A stretch of 64,000 nt of DNA from Shewanella sp. TC10 (GCF_009663145.1 NZ_VKHR01000011.1:34189-98188), one strand, 5' to 3'. Positions 47,182 through 56,546 are shown, counted from the stretch's first letter. Notes: generated by a model not told the origin, from the letters alone. Numbers and translations: made by a program.

Positions 47182-47625
47182 ATGCCCTTTACTAGTAACG
47201 TATCACCAGAAAATAATCCGACATTACCAAAAGAAATTAGCGACAGAATTGAACAATCTGAAGCAAAAGTCATTAAAGCGATATTTCCGTCAAATACCAA
47301 TCATCACAACACCTTATTTGGTGGCGATGCTTTAGCATGGATGGATGAAACAGCATTTATCGCAGCAACTCGCTTTTGCCGTAAGGCCTTAGTCACCGTC
47401 AGCTCTGATAGAATTGACTTTAAAAAAGCTATTCCAGCAGGAAGTCTTGCAGAGCTTGTAGCCCGCGTGATTCATGTTGGTAATACTTCTTTAAAAGTAG
47501 AAGTAAATATTTTTGTAGAAGACATGTACCAAGACTTACGCGAACATGCCATAAGGGGTGTTTTCACATTCGTGGCGGTAGACGAACAAAGAAATCCTAC
47601 CCCTGTTTGGCCTGTAAACACTTAA
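47182..47625 (+). CDS. Acyl-CoA thioesterase, hotdog fold
   Basis: 147 residues. The YciA/BACH-type hotdog pattern is clear: AIFPSNTNHHNTLFGGDALA, WMDETAFIAATRFCRKALVT, SSDRIDFKKAIPAGSLAELV and RVIHVGNTSLKVEVNIFVED. The Asn/Asp and GG of HHNTLFGG form the CoA-binding and catalytic region. It should hydrolyse acyl-CoA in the cytoplasm; chain length preference is unknown. It stands alone with a modest ribosome binding site (TAGGTAG). Confidence 0.9.
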   Translation: MPFTSNVSPENNPTLPKEISDRIEQSEAKVIKAIFPSNTNHHNTLFGGDALAWMDETAFIAATRFCRKALVTVSSDRIDFKKAIPAGSLAELVARVIHVGNTSLKVEVNIFVEDMYQDLREHAIRGVFTFVAVDEQRNPTPVWPVNT

Positions 47626-47954
47626 GCTTAGGCTGTTAGTTTTCATTTTAAACAGCAAATGACACCAAATAAAATCAAACCTTACTAAGTGCAAACATTG
47701 CTGGAAAGCGTAACGCTTTCCAGTTTTAAGCCTATTGTTCATAAAAGCAACCAATTAAAGCTCCGCTTGGATTTCAGCAAGCATTTAATTGTTTTAGCTT
47801 TTGCTCCGAAAGCGCACCAACATTAGACCAAAGTCTGAGCCACAATATTATTTAACTGTTTTCGTTATACTCTTGCACTTTAGCGTGGATCGATAACCAA
47901 GTTATCTGTTACATTAAAATTACCTTCACGTGCAACCAAGACAACTAAAAAGCC
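47626..47954. other. Intergenic region holding a terminator and the promoter of the LuxR-type regulator
   Basis: Apart from the terminator listed separately, I see no gene. AT-rich DNA precedes the regulator. Confidence 0.5.
47701..47727 (+). terminator. Terminator after the thioesterase gene
   Basis: Perfect 10-bp stem CTGGAAAGCG / CGCTTTCCAG around loop TAA, followed by TTTT. Confidence 0.85.
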
Positions 47955-48617
47955 ATGAAGCTACAAAATTTAAATATTATTATTGCAGACGACCATCCCT
48001 TATTTAGAAATGCATTGAGACAAGCATTAAATAATGCTTTTCAAGGTACTAATTGGTTTGAAGCTGACAGTGCTGAAGCACTGCAAACAATTCTTGATGA
48101 AAAAGCGACGGATCTAGACTTAATTTTACTTGATCTTCAAATGCCAGGTTCTCATGGCTATTCAACATTGATCCATCTTCGAGGCCACTACCCTGATATA
48201 CCTGTAGTGGTTATTTCAGCCCACGAAGATATTCAAACTATAAGTCGCGCTATTCATTACGGGAGCTCAGGGTTTATTCCCAAATCAGCTTCAATGGATA
48301 CCCTTAAGCAAGCCCTTGATGCTGTATTGTACGGCGATATTTGGTTACCAGAAGGAACCGAGATCCTCGAAGTTGATGACGATCCAACAAGTCAGATGGC
48401 AAATAAGCTGTCAGACTTAACACCGCAGCAATATCGTGTTTTACAAATGTTTGCTGAAGGTTTGCTCAACAAGCAAATTGCCTATGATTTTGGTGTCTCT
48501 GAAGCAACAATTAAAGCCCATGCAACGGCAATATTTCGTAAGCTTGGAGTCAGAAACCGTACTCAGGCTGTTATCGCGTTACAACAACTTGAAATGGAAA
48601 AGGTAGACCTATCTTAA
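47955..48617 (+). CDS. NarL/LuxR-family response regulator
   Basis: 220 residues. The receiver domain has the acidic pocket IIIADDHPLF, phosphoacceptor Asp60 in LILLDLQMPGSHG, and IPVVVISAHED. The C-terminal LuxR-type helix-turn-helix is LTPQQYRVLQMFAEGLLNKQ, IAYDFGVSEATIKAHATAIF, RKLGVRNRTQAVIA. No histidine kinase is adjacent, so the partner is elsewhere. A methyltransferase-like DUF938 gene follows after about 14 bp. Confidence 0.92.
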   Translation: MKLQNLNIIIADDHPLFRNALRQALNNAFQGTNWFEADSAEALQTILDEKATDLDLILLDLQMPGSHGYSTLIHLRGHYPDIPVVVISAHEDIQTISRAIHYGSSGFIPKSASMDTLKQALDAVLYGDIWLPEGTEILEVDDDPTSQMANKLSDLTPQQYRVLQMFAEGLLNKQIAYDFGVSEATIKAHATAIFRKLGVRNRTQAVIALQQLEMEKVDLS

Positions 48618-48631
48618 GTCATGTTTCACAA

Positions 48632-49228
48632 TTGCCGTTTTCACAAGCCTGTGAAAATAATAAAGGACCAATACTTGTTGAGCTAAAACGTATTTTTGCC
48701 AATAGCCAACAAGTATTAGAAATAGGCAGTGGCACTGGACAACATAGCGTCCACTTTGCTGAACACCTTCCACATGTTACTTGGCAAGCAAGCGATCAAA
48801 ACAGTTATCTAACTCACTTAAATGCCCGTATTGAGCTTGTAGGTAGTCCTAACCTATTACCTGCATTTGGACTTGATGTGACCCTAGATTGGCCAACTCA
48901 GATGATATCGCCTGTGCTTGATAGCATTTTCACAGCCAATACATTACACATAATGAGTAAACCAATGGTAGAAGCCTTTTTTAAAGGTATCGGTCAATCT
49001 CTTATTAAGACTTCTCAAGTCGCAATTTATGGCCCTTTTAATTATCAAGGTAAGTTCAGCAGTGATAGTAATGCATCATTTGATCAGTGGTTAAAACAAA
49101 ACAACCCTGAAAGTGGTATTCGAGATATCGAATGGATCACTACTCTCGCAAAACAACAAGGGTTAATACTGCAAGCTGATATCGAAATGCCGGCCAATAA
49201 TCGTTTGTTGCACTTTTGCCGTAATTAG
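48632..49228 (+). CDS. DUF938 family SAM methyltransferase-like protein
   Basis: 198 residues. PFSQACENNKGPILVELKRI and QVLEIGSGTGQHSVHFAEHL (SAM-binding glycine loop) are typical of DUF938, with FTANTLHIMSKPMVEAFF and ALYGPFNY-like motifs (AIYGPFNYQGKF) following. Substrate unknown. The start is unclear: TTG at 48632 is the only canonical start codon before PFSQAC, no good ribosome binding site is visible, and the codons upstream (SHVSQ) would also fit the family. It is close to the regulator gene and may be translated after it. Confidence 0.82.
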   Translation: MPFSQACENNKGPILVELKRIFANSQQVLEIGSGTGQHSVHFAEHLPHVTWQASDQNSYLTHLNARIELVGSPNLLPAFGLDVTLDWPTQMISPVLDSIFTANTLHIMSKPMVEAFFKGIGQSLIKTSQVAIYGPFNYQGKFSSDSNASFDQWLKQNNPESGIRDIEWITTLAKQQGLILQADIEMPANNRLLHFCRN

Positions 49229-49404
49229 CAAACTGAGTGTAATCCAGCTAAGTTCATTGAGCTGAACCTAATCTAATCAGTTTATGTTATTTATCAAACA
49301 CTCAAACCGTAATTACAAAGAGTAAATCTCTTAAAATATCATTGAAAAATTTGTAAGCTATTAACTTATTTAATCTATGCAAATATACATAAGGAAAACG
49401 CATT

Positions 49405-50250
49405 ATGGGTTCGGTTACCACTAAAAAACACCCAAACGGTTTAGATTATGTCGAAGTAAATACTGATTTATGCCAAGCCAGTATTTTTCTTCAAGGCGCG
49501 CAAATTGATTATTTTAAACCAGCAGATAAGTCACCATTATTGTGGGTATCTGATGCTGATGATTACCAACCAGGTAATGGCATTCGTGGCGGGATCCCGG
49601 TTTGTTGGCCATGGTTTGGCGCAAGCGCAGTTGAAGGTTTCCCTCAACATGGATTTGCAAGAACTAGCATCTGGTCTCTCGCCTCAGTAAAAATGCGTAA
49701 TCAATTAGTGGATTTAATTTTTACACTTAAGATCACTGAAGATAATAAACAATTTTGGGCTCACGACACTGAAGTTAGTGTCTTGTTTACCCTTGGTGAA
49801 ACCCTATCGGTGAGCATCGTTAACAAAAATAACTGTGATTACCCTGTAAACCTCACTCAAGCTTTACATACCTATTTCCCAATTGAAGACATACACCAAT
49901 TAAAAGCCACGGGGTTTTCTGGTGCAAAATATATCGAATTTGGTAAAGGGCCTTATCAGCAAGATAGCGATGAGGTCAGTTTTAACAGAGAAACCGACCG
50001 GGTTTATACTGATTTAGGTGCAACGCAACTATTGCATACCCCCAATGGCATCATAGAAGTCAGCCGCGAAAACAGTCAATCTGCGGTTTTATGGAATCCA
50101 TGGATTGACAAGTCACAACGTTTATCCCGCTTTGAAGACAATGACTATCTCACCATGGTGTGCCATGAAGCGGCTAATGTACTGGAAGATGAAGTACAAC
50201 TAGCGCCAGGTGAAAGCCACACTTTGACCACACACATACGCTGGCGCTAA
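49405..50250 (+). CDS. D-hexose-6-phosphate mutarotase, YeaD-like
   Basis: 281 residues, aldose-1-epimerase superfamily. Visible family features are GAQIDYFKPADKSPLLWVSD, IRGGIPVCWPWFGAS, FPQHGFARTSIW and the catalytic Glu in MVCHEAANVL near the end. YeaD of E. coli interconverts anomers of glucose 6-phosphate and related sugars. AAGGAAAAC precedes ATG. It stands alone, with a short imperfect tandem repeat behind it. Confidence 0.9.
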   Translation: MGSVTTKKHPNGLDYVEVNTDLCQASIFLQGAQIDYFKPADKSPLLWVSDADDYQPGNGIRGGIPVCWPWFGASAVEGFPQHGFARTSIWSLASVKMRNQLVDLIFTLKITEDNKQFWAHDTEVSVLFTLGETLSVSIVNKNNCDYPVNLTQALHTYFPIEDIHQLKATGFSGAKYIEFGKGPYQQDSDEVSFNRETDRVYTDLGATQLLHTPNGIIEVSRENSQSAVLWNPWIDKSQRLSRFEDNDYLTMVCHEAANVLEDEVQLAPGESHTLTTHIRWR

Positions 50251-50277
50251 TAGCGATAATGACGTGGCTAGAACTTT

Positions 50278-50360
50278 AGAATAAAGCTGTGAGTCTAGTT
50301 CTGTTAGAGTAAAGTTGTGAGCTAATTCTATGAGAATAAAGACGTGAGACTAATTCTCTG
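50278..50360. repeat. Three imperfect 27-28 bp repeats
   Basis: Units start AGAATAAAGCTGTGAG, AGAGTAAAGTTGTGAG and AGAATAAAGACGTGAG and end near TAGTTCTGTT, TAATTCTATG and TAATTCTCTG. They lie directly behind the mutarotase gene. No function is evident. Confidence 0.8.
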
Positions 50361-50520
50361 AAAAAAAGCCGCGTATAAAACCATATGTGCTTATGACTGA
50401 AATCTTAAGCACATATCTAATTAAACTGATTAGATTAAATGTAAAAGAGCCACCGCAGCTTAGCTATGCTATCCTTCCTTAAACTCAACAAATCAATATC
50501 TTAAAAGACGACATACCCTA

Positions 50521-53500
50521 ATGGCAGGCCGTATTTTCACAGTTAAGCGATTCCTTTTATTGTGCTTTTTAACAATCGCATTAGGGCTTGTCTTGCTTCA
50601 ACAAAACTTCAGGCCATTAGCACTCAAGTTCATCAACTCATTAACTGAACCCTATCATGTCGAAGTCATCGATGTGGAAGTGAAGCTGACGGATCTAACC
50701 CAGTTTAAACTAACAGATCTTAACCAATTATCTTTACCCTGGCTTAAGATGCGTTATCAAGACAGTGTCATTGAGCTTAAGGAAATTCAATTAGATTTAT
50801 TTGATGGTTATAGTGCTATCAAAAGTATGTCTTTAAGTATTGAGGATATAAAAGCGCTACATGTTGCAGATATACAGGTCAGCTTAGGTGAGAGTTTTTT
50901 ACAAAGACAAGAGCAAGGTGAAAATTCTGACAACCTTGGTTTAAGCATAAATCAAATACCACAGATAGCTTTAGATAATATCAGCGTTTATCTGCCTACA
51001 AGATTGCAAGATAAAGTCCCCTTTCCAATAATTCAAACTCAATACTTGCAACTCGCTGATATCCCAACTGATGAGAAATTAAATTCAAAAAATACAGGAC
51101 AGAAAGCTGCAAAAATACTGTCTGCGACACTAAATCTAATGGAACAACAGGTTCTTAAGTTCGATTTAACATTAGACAAAGAGCGCTGGCAGCTTAACCA
51201 TCAAACCGATATAGATACACTTCTTGTAGGGGTAGCTAAATTTAATGGCGCATTGGGATCAACTTTTGATCAAGTCTCAAGCCAAATCAACAAACAGAGC
51301 AATGTGAGCAAGAGTGCTAAGCCCGAGTTCATGACGGCACTCGATCGTTTTGTGCAGCATTTAGAAGAATCACAAATTGAAGTTAACGGTAAATGGAATA
51401 GCCAAACAACGCTCGATTTAGTCCGCGGGTCTATCGCAAGTCAACACAAGATTATTCCAGTAGCGGCCCCTCAGTCAGCAGATATCGCATTTTCAGCGAA
51501 TACAACTAACACATCTTGGAAGCCAATCATTAGCAGTCCATTACTTTCAAGTATTGCATTTACGCCAGAATCGACGATTGAGTTTGCTATAGACTATAGC
51601 CCTGTTACAGACAATTCCCCTGCTAAAGTAGCCTTGGCGCTACAACCTATTATTTGGCGCCTTAAGACTCACCATCAGCAATTAGATGAAATAATCACTT
51701 TATTTAACTTATCAGATTTAACTGTATTAGATAAGCAAGCCACAATTTTGGCCGCTGAACTCTCACAGCCAATCGATTGGACTTTATCCTTAGATAAGCC
51801 CTTAACGATTGAAATGCCAATCAATAACCAATCTATGGTTAATGTTTTTAATACCGATTTAAGCTTAAATGTTAGCCATCCAACCCTTTCTGCAATGCTC
51901 AATATTAATGAGTTTTCAATAGACAATTTATCTACTGACCTTATATCTAAGGGCCTTGGTTCAGTTGAGCCAGACAGCTTACAAATAAATTCAGCACTAA
52001 GCCTTAATATCAAACAAAAGCAAAAGGTTGATCTACAGGCTTATCAGAACAAAGAAAAGTCAGTCGCGAATAGCATTGTCATTAATGACTCAGAAGTTAA
52101 TATTTCTGCCACTCTATCTGCTGATGCTCAATCAGCAAAAATTGCCTTACTACCACAATCTGAAATACACACAGAGCAGCTAACGCTGCAATTACCACAT
52201 AAATCATTATCTTTTGACAACCTATATTGGCAACTCACAAAACCTGCAAGCATTCAAACAAGCTATGGGTTCAGTACGTCCGAAGTGAATGGACTGTCAG
52301 GTTCTCAATCACAATCAAATATAGATCAATCTGCCAAGCTGATACTTGCTGATTTTATGCTTGGGTTTGACTCATTTTCCTTTATTAACCATCAAGACAG
52401 TTCTCTTTTAACTGAAAGCTTTGAAATTTTTCTAGGCGCCTTCGAACTAAAAGCCCAACAGGATATTGAGTTATCAGTCAATTTAGATACGAATAATCAA
52501 GCTGTATCATCAGATATTAACGCTATTGCAAATAATACTACTGCAATTAATGCTACTGGGATTCAATCAAGCTTGAAGCAATCAAATCAATCGAATCCTG
52601 GGCTAGTTTCTGAATTACTCGCGCAAACTAATGAAACTGAACTGGATTGGAGCTTACAGAATATTCGTATTGATAAACTTATCCCTAATCGTTCAAAAGT
52701 ACGTCGATACAAAGTGCTGCGTCTTGATGAAATCACGCTTAATCAGCAACTTCGTTTACAACAGCAGTTATTGACAGGTAGAGAGCTTTGGCAGTTAGAT
52801 GAGCTATTACTATCAAGCTATCACCTACTCAGATTACCTCAACAGCAAACACCTGTTTCTTTAGCGGGGCAATGGCAAGTTGATACTGATTTACAGTCAG
52901 TAATAAACACCTTAGGCCAAACTCAAATGTTACCCGATAATTTAACGCTATCAGGCTACAATAAACTCAACGCAGGATTCGCCCTCAACGAGAGCCAAGG
53001 TGTCTCTTTATTTGAAATGAAATTTGAGCAGCAGCTGACTCAATTGGATGCCAAATATAATGACAACTTTTTTTATGATGCTAACTTAACTTCAAACTGC
53101 CAATTTAACTGGCAACAAGTTCATAGTACGCCTAGTCAGCCAACAACCTATAGCCAAAGTCGTCTTTTATGCCAGCAAGCTGAGCTTAATATTGCAGATG
53201 CTTATGTCGGTGTAAATCTTGAAAACATCAATCTTAAAGCCAATATTTCATTGGGAAAAAATGATGAAATACCCGCTAAGAATTGGTTACAGGAAATTAG
53301 TGGCCTTAGTGATACCGATGTTAACTTAACTGCCTGCGGTGATTTATTAGATGGCCAATTCCTCATTCCTGAATTTTATGTCAAATTACATGACAAATCT
53401 GAAGGTTACTTTGTATTAAACGGCATCAGTTTAGAATCATTGTTAGCCGCACAACCCCAAGTAGGTGTTTATGCTGATGGTATTTTCGATGGCGTGCTTC

Positions 53501-53859
53501 CAGCAACTTTAATTGATGGAAAAGTGACTATAAAAGGCGGCCATTTAGCCGCTAGACAACCTGGTGGGCTAATACAAGTCTCCAACAATCCAGCCCTCGA
53601 ACAAATTCGTAATACTCAACCTTATTTAGACTTTGTAGTACAAGCGCTAGAACATCTGGAATACAGTCAACTTAGTAGCAGCTTTGACATGGAAGATAAT
53701 GGCGATGCTTCCCTTAAAATACAGGTAAAAGGTAAAAGCCAAGACATTGAAAGGCCTATACATTTGAACTATTCTCATGAAGAGAACTTGTTCCAACTAT
53801 ACAAAAGCACGCAGATTGGAAACAGACTGCAAAATGATATTGAACGTTCCGTGAAGTAA
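50521..53859 (+). CDS. ydbH: YdbH, AsmA-like intermembrane bridge protein
   Basis: 1112 residues. One N-terminal membrane helix (RFLLLCFLTIALGLVLLQQN) anchors it in the inner membrane; the rest is predicted to be a long periplasmic beta structure, with the conserved C-terminal DctA-YdbH-like domain through GVYADGIFDGVLPATLIDGK and FSSSFDMEDNGDASL-like segment. E. coli YdbH joins with the outer membrane lipoprotein YnbE to form a bridge moving phospholipids between membranes, redundant with TamB and YhdP. The gene is longer than E. coli ydbH (about 880). Poly-Ser/Gln/Asn-rich insertions in the middle account for this. It starts the operon ydbH-ynbE-ydbL. Confidence 0.9.
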   Translation: MAGRIFTVKRFLLLCFLTIALGLVLLQQNFRPLALKFINSLTEPYHVEVIDVEVKLTDLTQFKLTDLNQLSLPWLKMRYQDSVIELKEIQLDLFDGYSAIKSMSLSIEDIKALHVADIQVSLGESFLQRQEQGENSDNLGLSINQIPQIALDNISVYLPTRLQDKVPFPIIQTQYLQLADIPTDEKLNSKNTGQKAAKILSATLNLMEQQVLKFDLTLDKERWQLNHQTDIDTLLVGVAKFNGALGSTFDQVSSQINKQSNVSKSAKPEFMTALDRFVQHLEESQIEVNGKWNSQTTLDLVRGSIASQHKIIPVAAPQSADIAFSANTTNTSWKPIISSPLLSSIAFTPESTIEFAIDYSPVTDNSPAKVALALQPIIWRLKTHHQQLDEIITLFNLSDLTVLDKQATILAAELSQPIDWTLSLDKPLTIEMPINNQSMVNVFNTDLSLNVSHPTLSAMLNINEFSIDNLSTDLISKGLGSVEPDSLQINSALSLNIKQKQKVDLQAYQNKEKSVANSIVINDSEVNISATLSADAQSAKIALLPQSEIHTEQLTLQLPHKSLSFDNLYWQLTKPASIQTSYGFSTSEVNGLSGSQSQSNIDQSAKLILADFMLGFDSFSFINHQDSSLLTESFEIFLGAFELKAQQDIELSVNLDTNNQAVSSDINAIANNTTAINATGIQSSLKQSNQSNPGLVSELLAQTNETELDWSLQNIRIDKLIPNRSKVRRYKVLRLDEITLNQQLRLQQQLLTGRELWQLDELLLSSYHLLRLPQQQTPVSLAGQWQVDTDLQSVINTLGQTQMLPDNLTLSGYNKLNAGFALNESQGVSLFEMKFEQQLTQLDAKYNDNFFYDANLTSNCQFNWQQVHSTPSQPTTYSQSRLLCQQAELNIADAYVGVNLENINLKANISLGKNDEIPAKNWLQEISGLSDTDVNLTACGDLLDGQFLIPEFYVKLHDKSEGYFVLNGISLESLLAAQPQVGVYADGIFDGVLPATLIDGKVTIKGGHLAARQPGGLIQVSNNPALEQIRNTQPYLDFVVQALEHLEYSQLSSSFDMEDNGDASLKIQVKGKSQDIERPIHLNYSHEENLFQLYKSTQIGNRLQNDIERSVK

Positions 53860-53885
53860 ATTTCGTGAAGTAGAAGGACAACTCA

Positions 53886-54083
53886 GTGAAAATTCATTCG
53901 TTATATAAGTTATTATTATTGTGCTCAGGCAGTTTGCTCATCACAGCCTGTTCCCCAACGGTAAAAATTGCCCCGCCTGATAAACCGATTGAGATAAACC
54001 TCAATGTTAAAATCGAGCATGAAATCATCATAAAAATCGATAAAGAACTGGATATTTTACTAGAAAATGAAGAGTTATTTTAA
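53886..54083 (+). CDS. ynbE: YnbE lipoprotein
   Basis: 65 residues. A lipoprotein signal with the lipobox LITAC (acylated Cys22), then PTVKIAPPDKPIEINLNVKI and a helical acidic end EHEIIIKIDKELDILLENEE. It matches YnbE, which multimerises at the outer membrane and extends the YdbH groove. The start is GTG at 53886. It lies 27 bp behind ydbH. Confidence 0.9.
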   Translation: MKIHSLYKLLLLCSGSLLITACSPTVKIAPPDKPIEINLNVKIEHEIIIKIDKELDILLENEELF

Positions 54084-54100
54084 TTAATAGGGATCACATT

Positions 54101-54421
54101 ATGAAGCTAGCAATCATTGCCTTATTAACAGGGCTATTAATATCGGTAAATGCTTATGCATTAACACTGCAACAAGCAAAATCACAGGGTTTAGTTGGCG
54201 AGCAAACCAATGGATACCTCGGCTTAGTCGTCAATAACACTGAAGCTAAACAGCTTATGACTGAGGTTAATGCGAAACGAAAACAGCATTATCAAAAAAT
54301 AGCTAAAAAAAATAAACTGTCTACATCAGATGTTGCCAATAGAGCCGCCAAAAAAGCCATTGCAGCTGCTGACAAAAACCATTTCATTCAAAATTCTGCC
54401 GGTAAATGGCAACAAAAATAA
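54101..54421 (+). CDS. ydbL: YdbL, DUF1318 periplasmic protein
   Basis: 106 residues with a signal peptide (MKLAIIALLTGLLISVNAYA). LTLQQAKSQGLVGEQTNGYL is the family's conserved start, and the rest is helical with many lysines. In E. coli YdbL acts as a periplasmic partner that affects YdbH-YnbE assembly. Position after ydbH and ynbE, 18 bp apart, supports this. Confidence 0.9.
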   Translation: MKLAIIALLTGLLISVNAYALTLQQAKSQGLVGEQTNGYLGLVVNNTEAKQLMTEVNAKRKQHYQKIAKKNKLSTSDVANRAAKKAIAAADKNHFIQNSAGKWQQK

Positions 54422-54816
54422 ACGCCCTACCTCAACTTACAAAGTAAATGTCAGCAGTAAAAAATCTATGGTGTTTTTAAACCCCAATCTTACTGACTGC
54501 ATTTACACGGGTAAGGATTATTACCAAAACCTTTGGTTTATGCCTTATTCATTTCGTAAGTTATTAGCATTATTATAATTTTTAACAATATCAATTGTGC
54601 TTTATCGTATTAGCCTGCAATCACACAAAGCCCCCGACACACCTAGGTTTAGCTTAACTTTCCGAACTCTGAATTTTCTAAAATTTAAAGTCACCTTTCA
54701 ATAACCTTATTTCATAAGCGGGTATTTTTTTAATCAATCAAAAGTGTTACATTTGTAACGCAAGTCAATTTTTTGTCTGGTGTCATTTTTCCATTAACCC
54801 TTCTTACTTTGAGCAT
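54422..54816. other. Intergenic region after ydbL
   Basis: No gene is supported. It contains the palindrome GTTACATTTGTAAC listed separately near the right end and a T-rich stretch. Confidence 0.5.
54746..54759. promoter_or_regulatory. Palindrome upstream of the solute-binding protein gene
   Basis: GTTACA-TT-TGTAAC, a perfect inverted repeat with a 2-bp centre, 58 bp before the start codon. It could be an operator. The binding protein is unknown. Confidence 0.4.
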
Positions 54817-55575
54817 ATGAACAAATTCCTTTCTGTTATTGTTGCACTCATAATGTTGATCAGCCCAGTGCAAGCTAAACCTGTCGTTAACGTCGGAGGT
54901 TATTTATTTGCGCCGTATGTGAATATTACCGAAGGGGGCATGTTCCAAGGTTTTACTATTGATTTAATCTCTGCATTTAATGAAATACAGTCAGAAGTTA
55001 ATTTCCAGTTCGTTAACACAAGTATTGGCAATCGCTATCAAGCTTATAAAATTGGTCGTTACGATATGATGATTTTTGAAAGCCCTGTATGGGGTTGGCA
55101 GAATTTTGATACCATTTTTATCCCACTTGATATTAAAGATGGTGAAGTATTTATCACCCTTAGAGGCAGAAATAAAAATCAAAGTTATTTTTCATCGTTC
55201 GAGGGGAAATCACTCAGTCTTGTCAGTGGTTACCATTACCAATTTGCCGATTGGAATACCGATGACAATGAACTGGCTGTTAATTTCAATGTTCAGTTTG
55301 TCCACACTAATAAAGCATCGATTGAAAGTGTGCTTAAAGGGCGAGCTGATATCGCGCCAGTGACATATTCATACTTAATGCACTACCTGCAAACACACCC
55401 AGAAACACGATCGCAGTTGTTGATATCTGACAAATTAGATCAATCTTATTCCCACAGTATTTTAATCAATCCAAACGCTATTATCTCAGCAAGTGATGTT
55501 AAACAATGGTTTGAGGAAATAAGACATTCTGGAAGATTAAAAAGAATAGCCGACAAATATAATGTCGATATTTAA
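54817..55575 (+). CDS. Periplasmic solute-binding protein-like (SBP_bac_3 fold)
   Basis: 252 residues with a signal peptide (MNKFLSVIVALIMLISPVQA). The ligand-binding domain has VNVGGYLFAPYVNITEGGMF, GFTIDLISAFNEIQSEVNFQ and GRYDMMIFESPVWGWQNFD, characteristic of the amino acid-binding family 3. No transporter genes are nearby, so it may be an orphan receptor or a partner of a membrane sensor. Shewanella carry many such orphan proteins. The hairpin-like palindrome upstream may control it. Confidence 0.85.
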   Translation: MNKFLSVIVALIMLISPVQAKPVVNVGGYLFAPYVNITEGGMFQGFTIDLISAFNEIQSEVNFQFVNTSIGNRYQAYKIGRYDMMIFESPVWGWQNFDTIFIPLDIKDGEVFITLRGRNKNQSYFSSFEGKSLSLVSGYHYQFADWNTDDNELAVNFNVQFVHTNKASIESVLKGRADIAPVTYSYLMHYLQTHPETRSQLLISDKLDQSYSHSILINPNAIISASDVKQWFEEIRHSGRLKRIADKYNVDI

Positions 55576-55801
55576 GGTTTACTCTAAGTGCTAAATCAAA
55601 AGGTCTATAAGAATAATGTTCTAATTGCGACTAAAATAAAACTTGCTGACAATATTGCCGAGAGGCTTTGATTACCAAGTACCCTTGATTACCAAGAATC
55701 TTTGCAAATACTATCAACAAGTTATATTTATAAGTAGTAAGACAAACGCTCAGCACGCTAACTTCAAATCTAGCGTCAATTCTAACTTCAGCCCTAGCAA
55801 A
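55576..55801. other. Intergenic region with a short direct repeat
   Basis: Contains TTGATTACCAAG twice, 15 bp apart, at about 55669-55695. No gene is visible. Confidence 0.5.
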
Positions 55802-56209
55802 CTACATCGTCACCATTGCCCAATATTCAAGACGAGATTTAGGGTCAAGCACAACCTTTTTACACAAATCTTTATACTTACCCATTAATGGGCCTAATCC
55901 ACTAGAACCGCCTAAACTGGCAATTTGTTGCTCTTTTGCTGTTGCTACAGCTGCTTCTACTTTGTCAGCAGCCATGTACTGACCCGCTAGCTTTTCAGCT
56001 TCAAGCCCTGAGTCTTTAAGCCTTCCACCCACAGCCTGCATTTGTGGCGCATCCATTCCCATAATCACGCCTGATGCAATCTCATAATACGCAGCGCACT
56101 GCACCAGCTCATTACTGAAAGCTTCTTCCGCTTTGTCTTGGGCAAAACTCGTCGAGGAAACTGTTAGCAAAACGACTGACGCAGCTAATTTAAATCCTTT
56201 GTTTAACAT
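55802..56209 (-). CDS. Small secreted unknown protein
   Basis: 135 residues with a signal peptide (MLNKGFKLAASVVLLTVSSTS, cut after SFAQ). The mature part is helical with two cysteines far apart (LVQCAAYYEIASGV and KDLCKKVVLDP) that may form a disulfide in the periplasm. I do not recognise the family; a similar layout of helix, Cys-Ala-Ala-Tyr-Tyr and late Cys occurs in several uncharacterised proteobacterial proteins. AAGGA lies before ATG. It begins 32 bp from a mobile repeat copy, which may have displaced its promoter. Confidence 0.7.
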   Translation of the reverse strand: MLNKGFKLAASVVLLTVSSTSFAQDKAEEAFSNELVQCAAYYEIASGVIMGMDAPQMQAVGGRLKDSGLEAEKLAGQYMAADKVEAAVATAKEQQIASLGGSSGLGPLMGKYKDLCKKVVLDPKSRLEYWAMVTM

Positions 56210-56240
56210 GAAATATCCTTGATTGTTTTTATCATTTATT

Positions 56241-56507
56241 TAGGGCCTGTTGATCTTTACTGGTTAAGTTTTGTTCGAAATAAAAGCGTTTTAATCGAGG
56301 CGAATGAATTGATGCCTAGTTATCTAAGCAAAGTTCATTCAACAAAGAGTAAAACGCTTTTAGTCGAACCCTTCGGGCAGCGTTTGTTGGTCATTTTTAC
56401 TGCGTTATCGACTTTTTATGTAGAATAACTACACCACAAAGTCTCTGCCTTATACAAATGACCGACAATTCGCTGCAAAAACAACCTTGAAAGGTCAACA
56501 GGCCCTA
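56241..56507. mobile_element. Miniature inverted-repeat element, copy 4 (267 bp)
   Basis: Same orientation as copies 1 and 2. Ends TAGGGCCTGTTGATCTTT and AAAGGTCAACAGGCCCTA differ by one base. About 16 bp are missing in the middle, where copies 1 and 2 read CCTTT..ACTTACAAAGATG. Otherwise nearly identical. Confidence 0.87.
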
Positions 56508-56546
56508 GCTAAAAAGCTGAATATCTAAACCATCATGCTTAATGAT

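Noticed and set aside
54330..54578. 82-codon frame overlapping the ydbL end
   Set aside because: It is a shadow frame of ydbL extended into AT-rich DNA, with no ribosome binding site.
56219..56428. 69-codon frame within mobile repeat copy 4
   Set aside because: Not maintained in the other copies in the same form, no ribosome binding site, no similarity to transposases.
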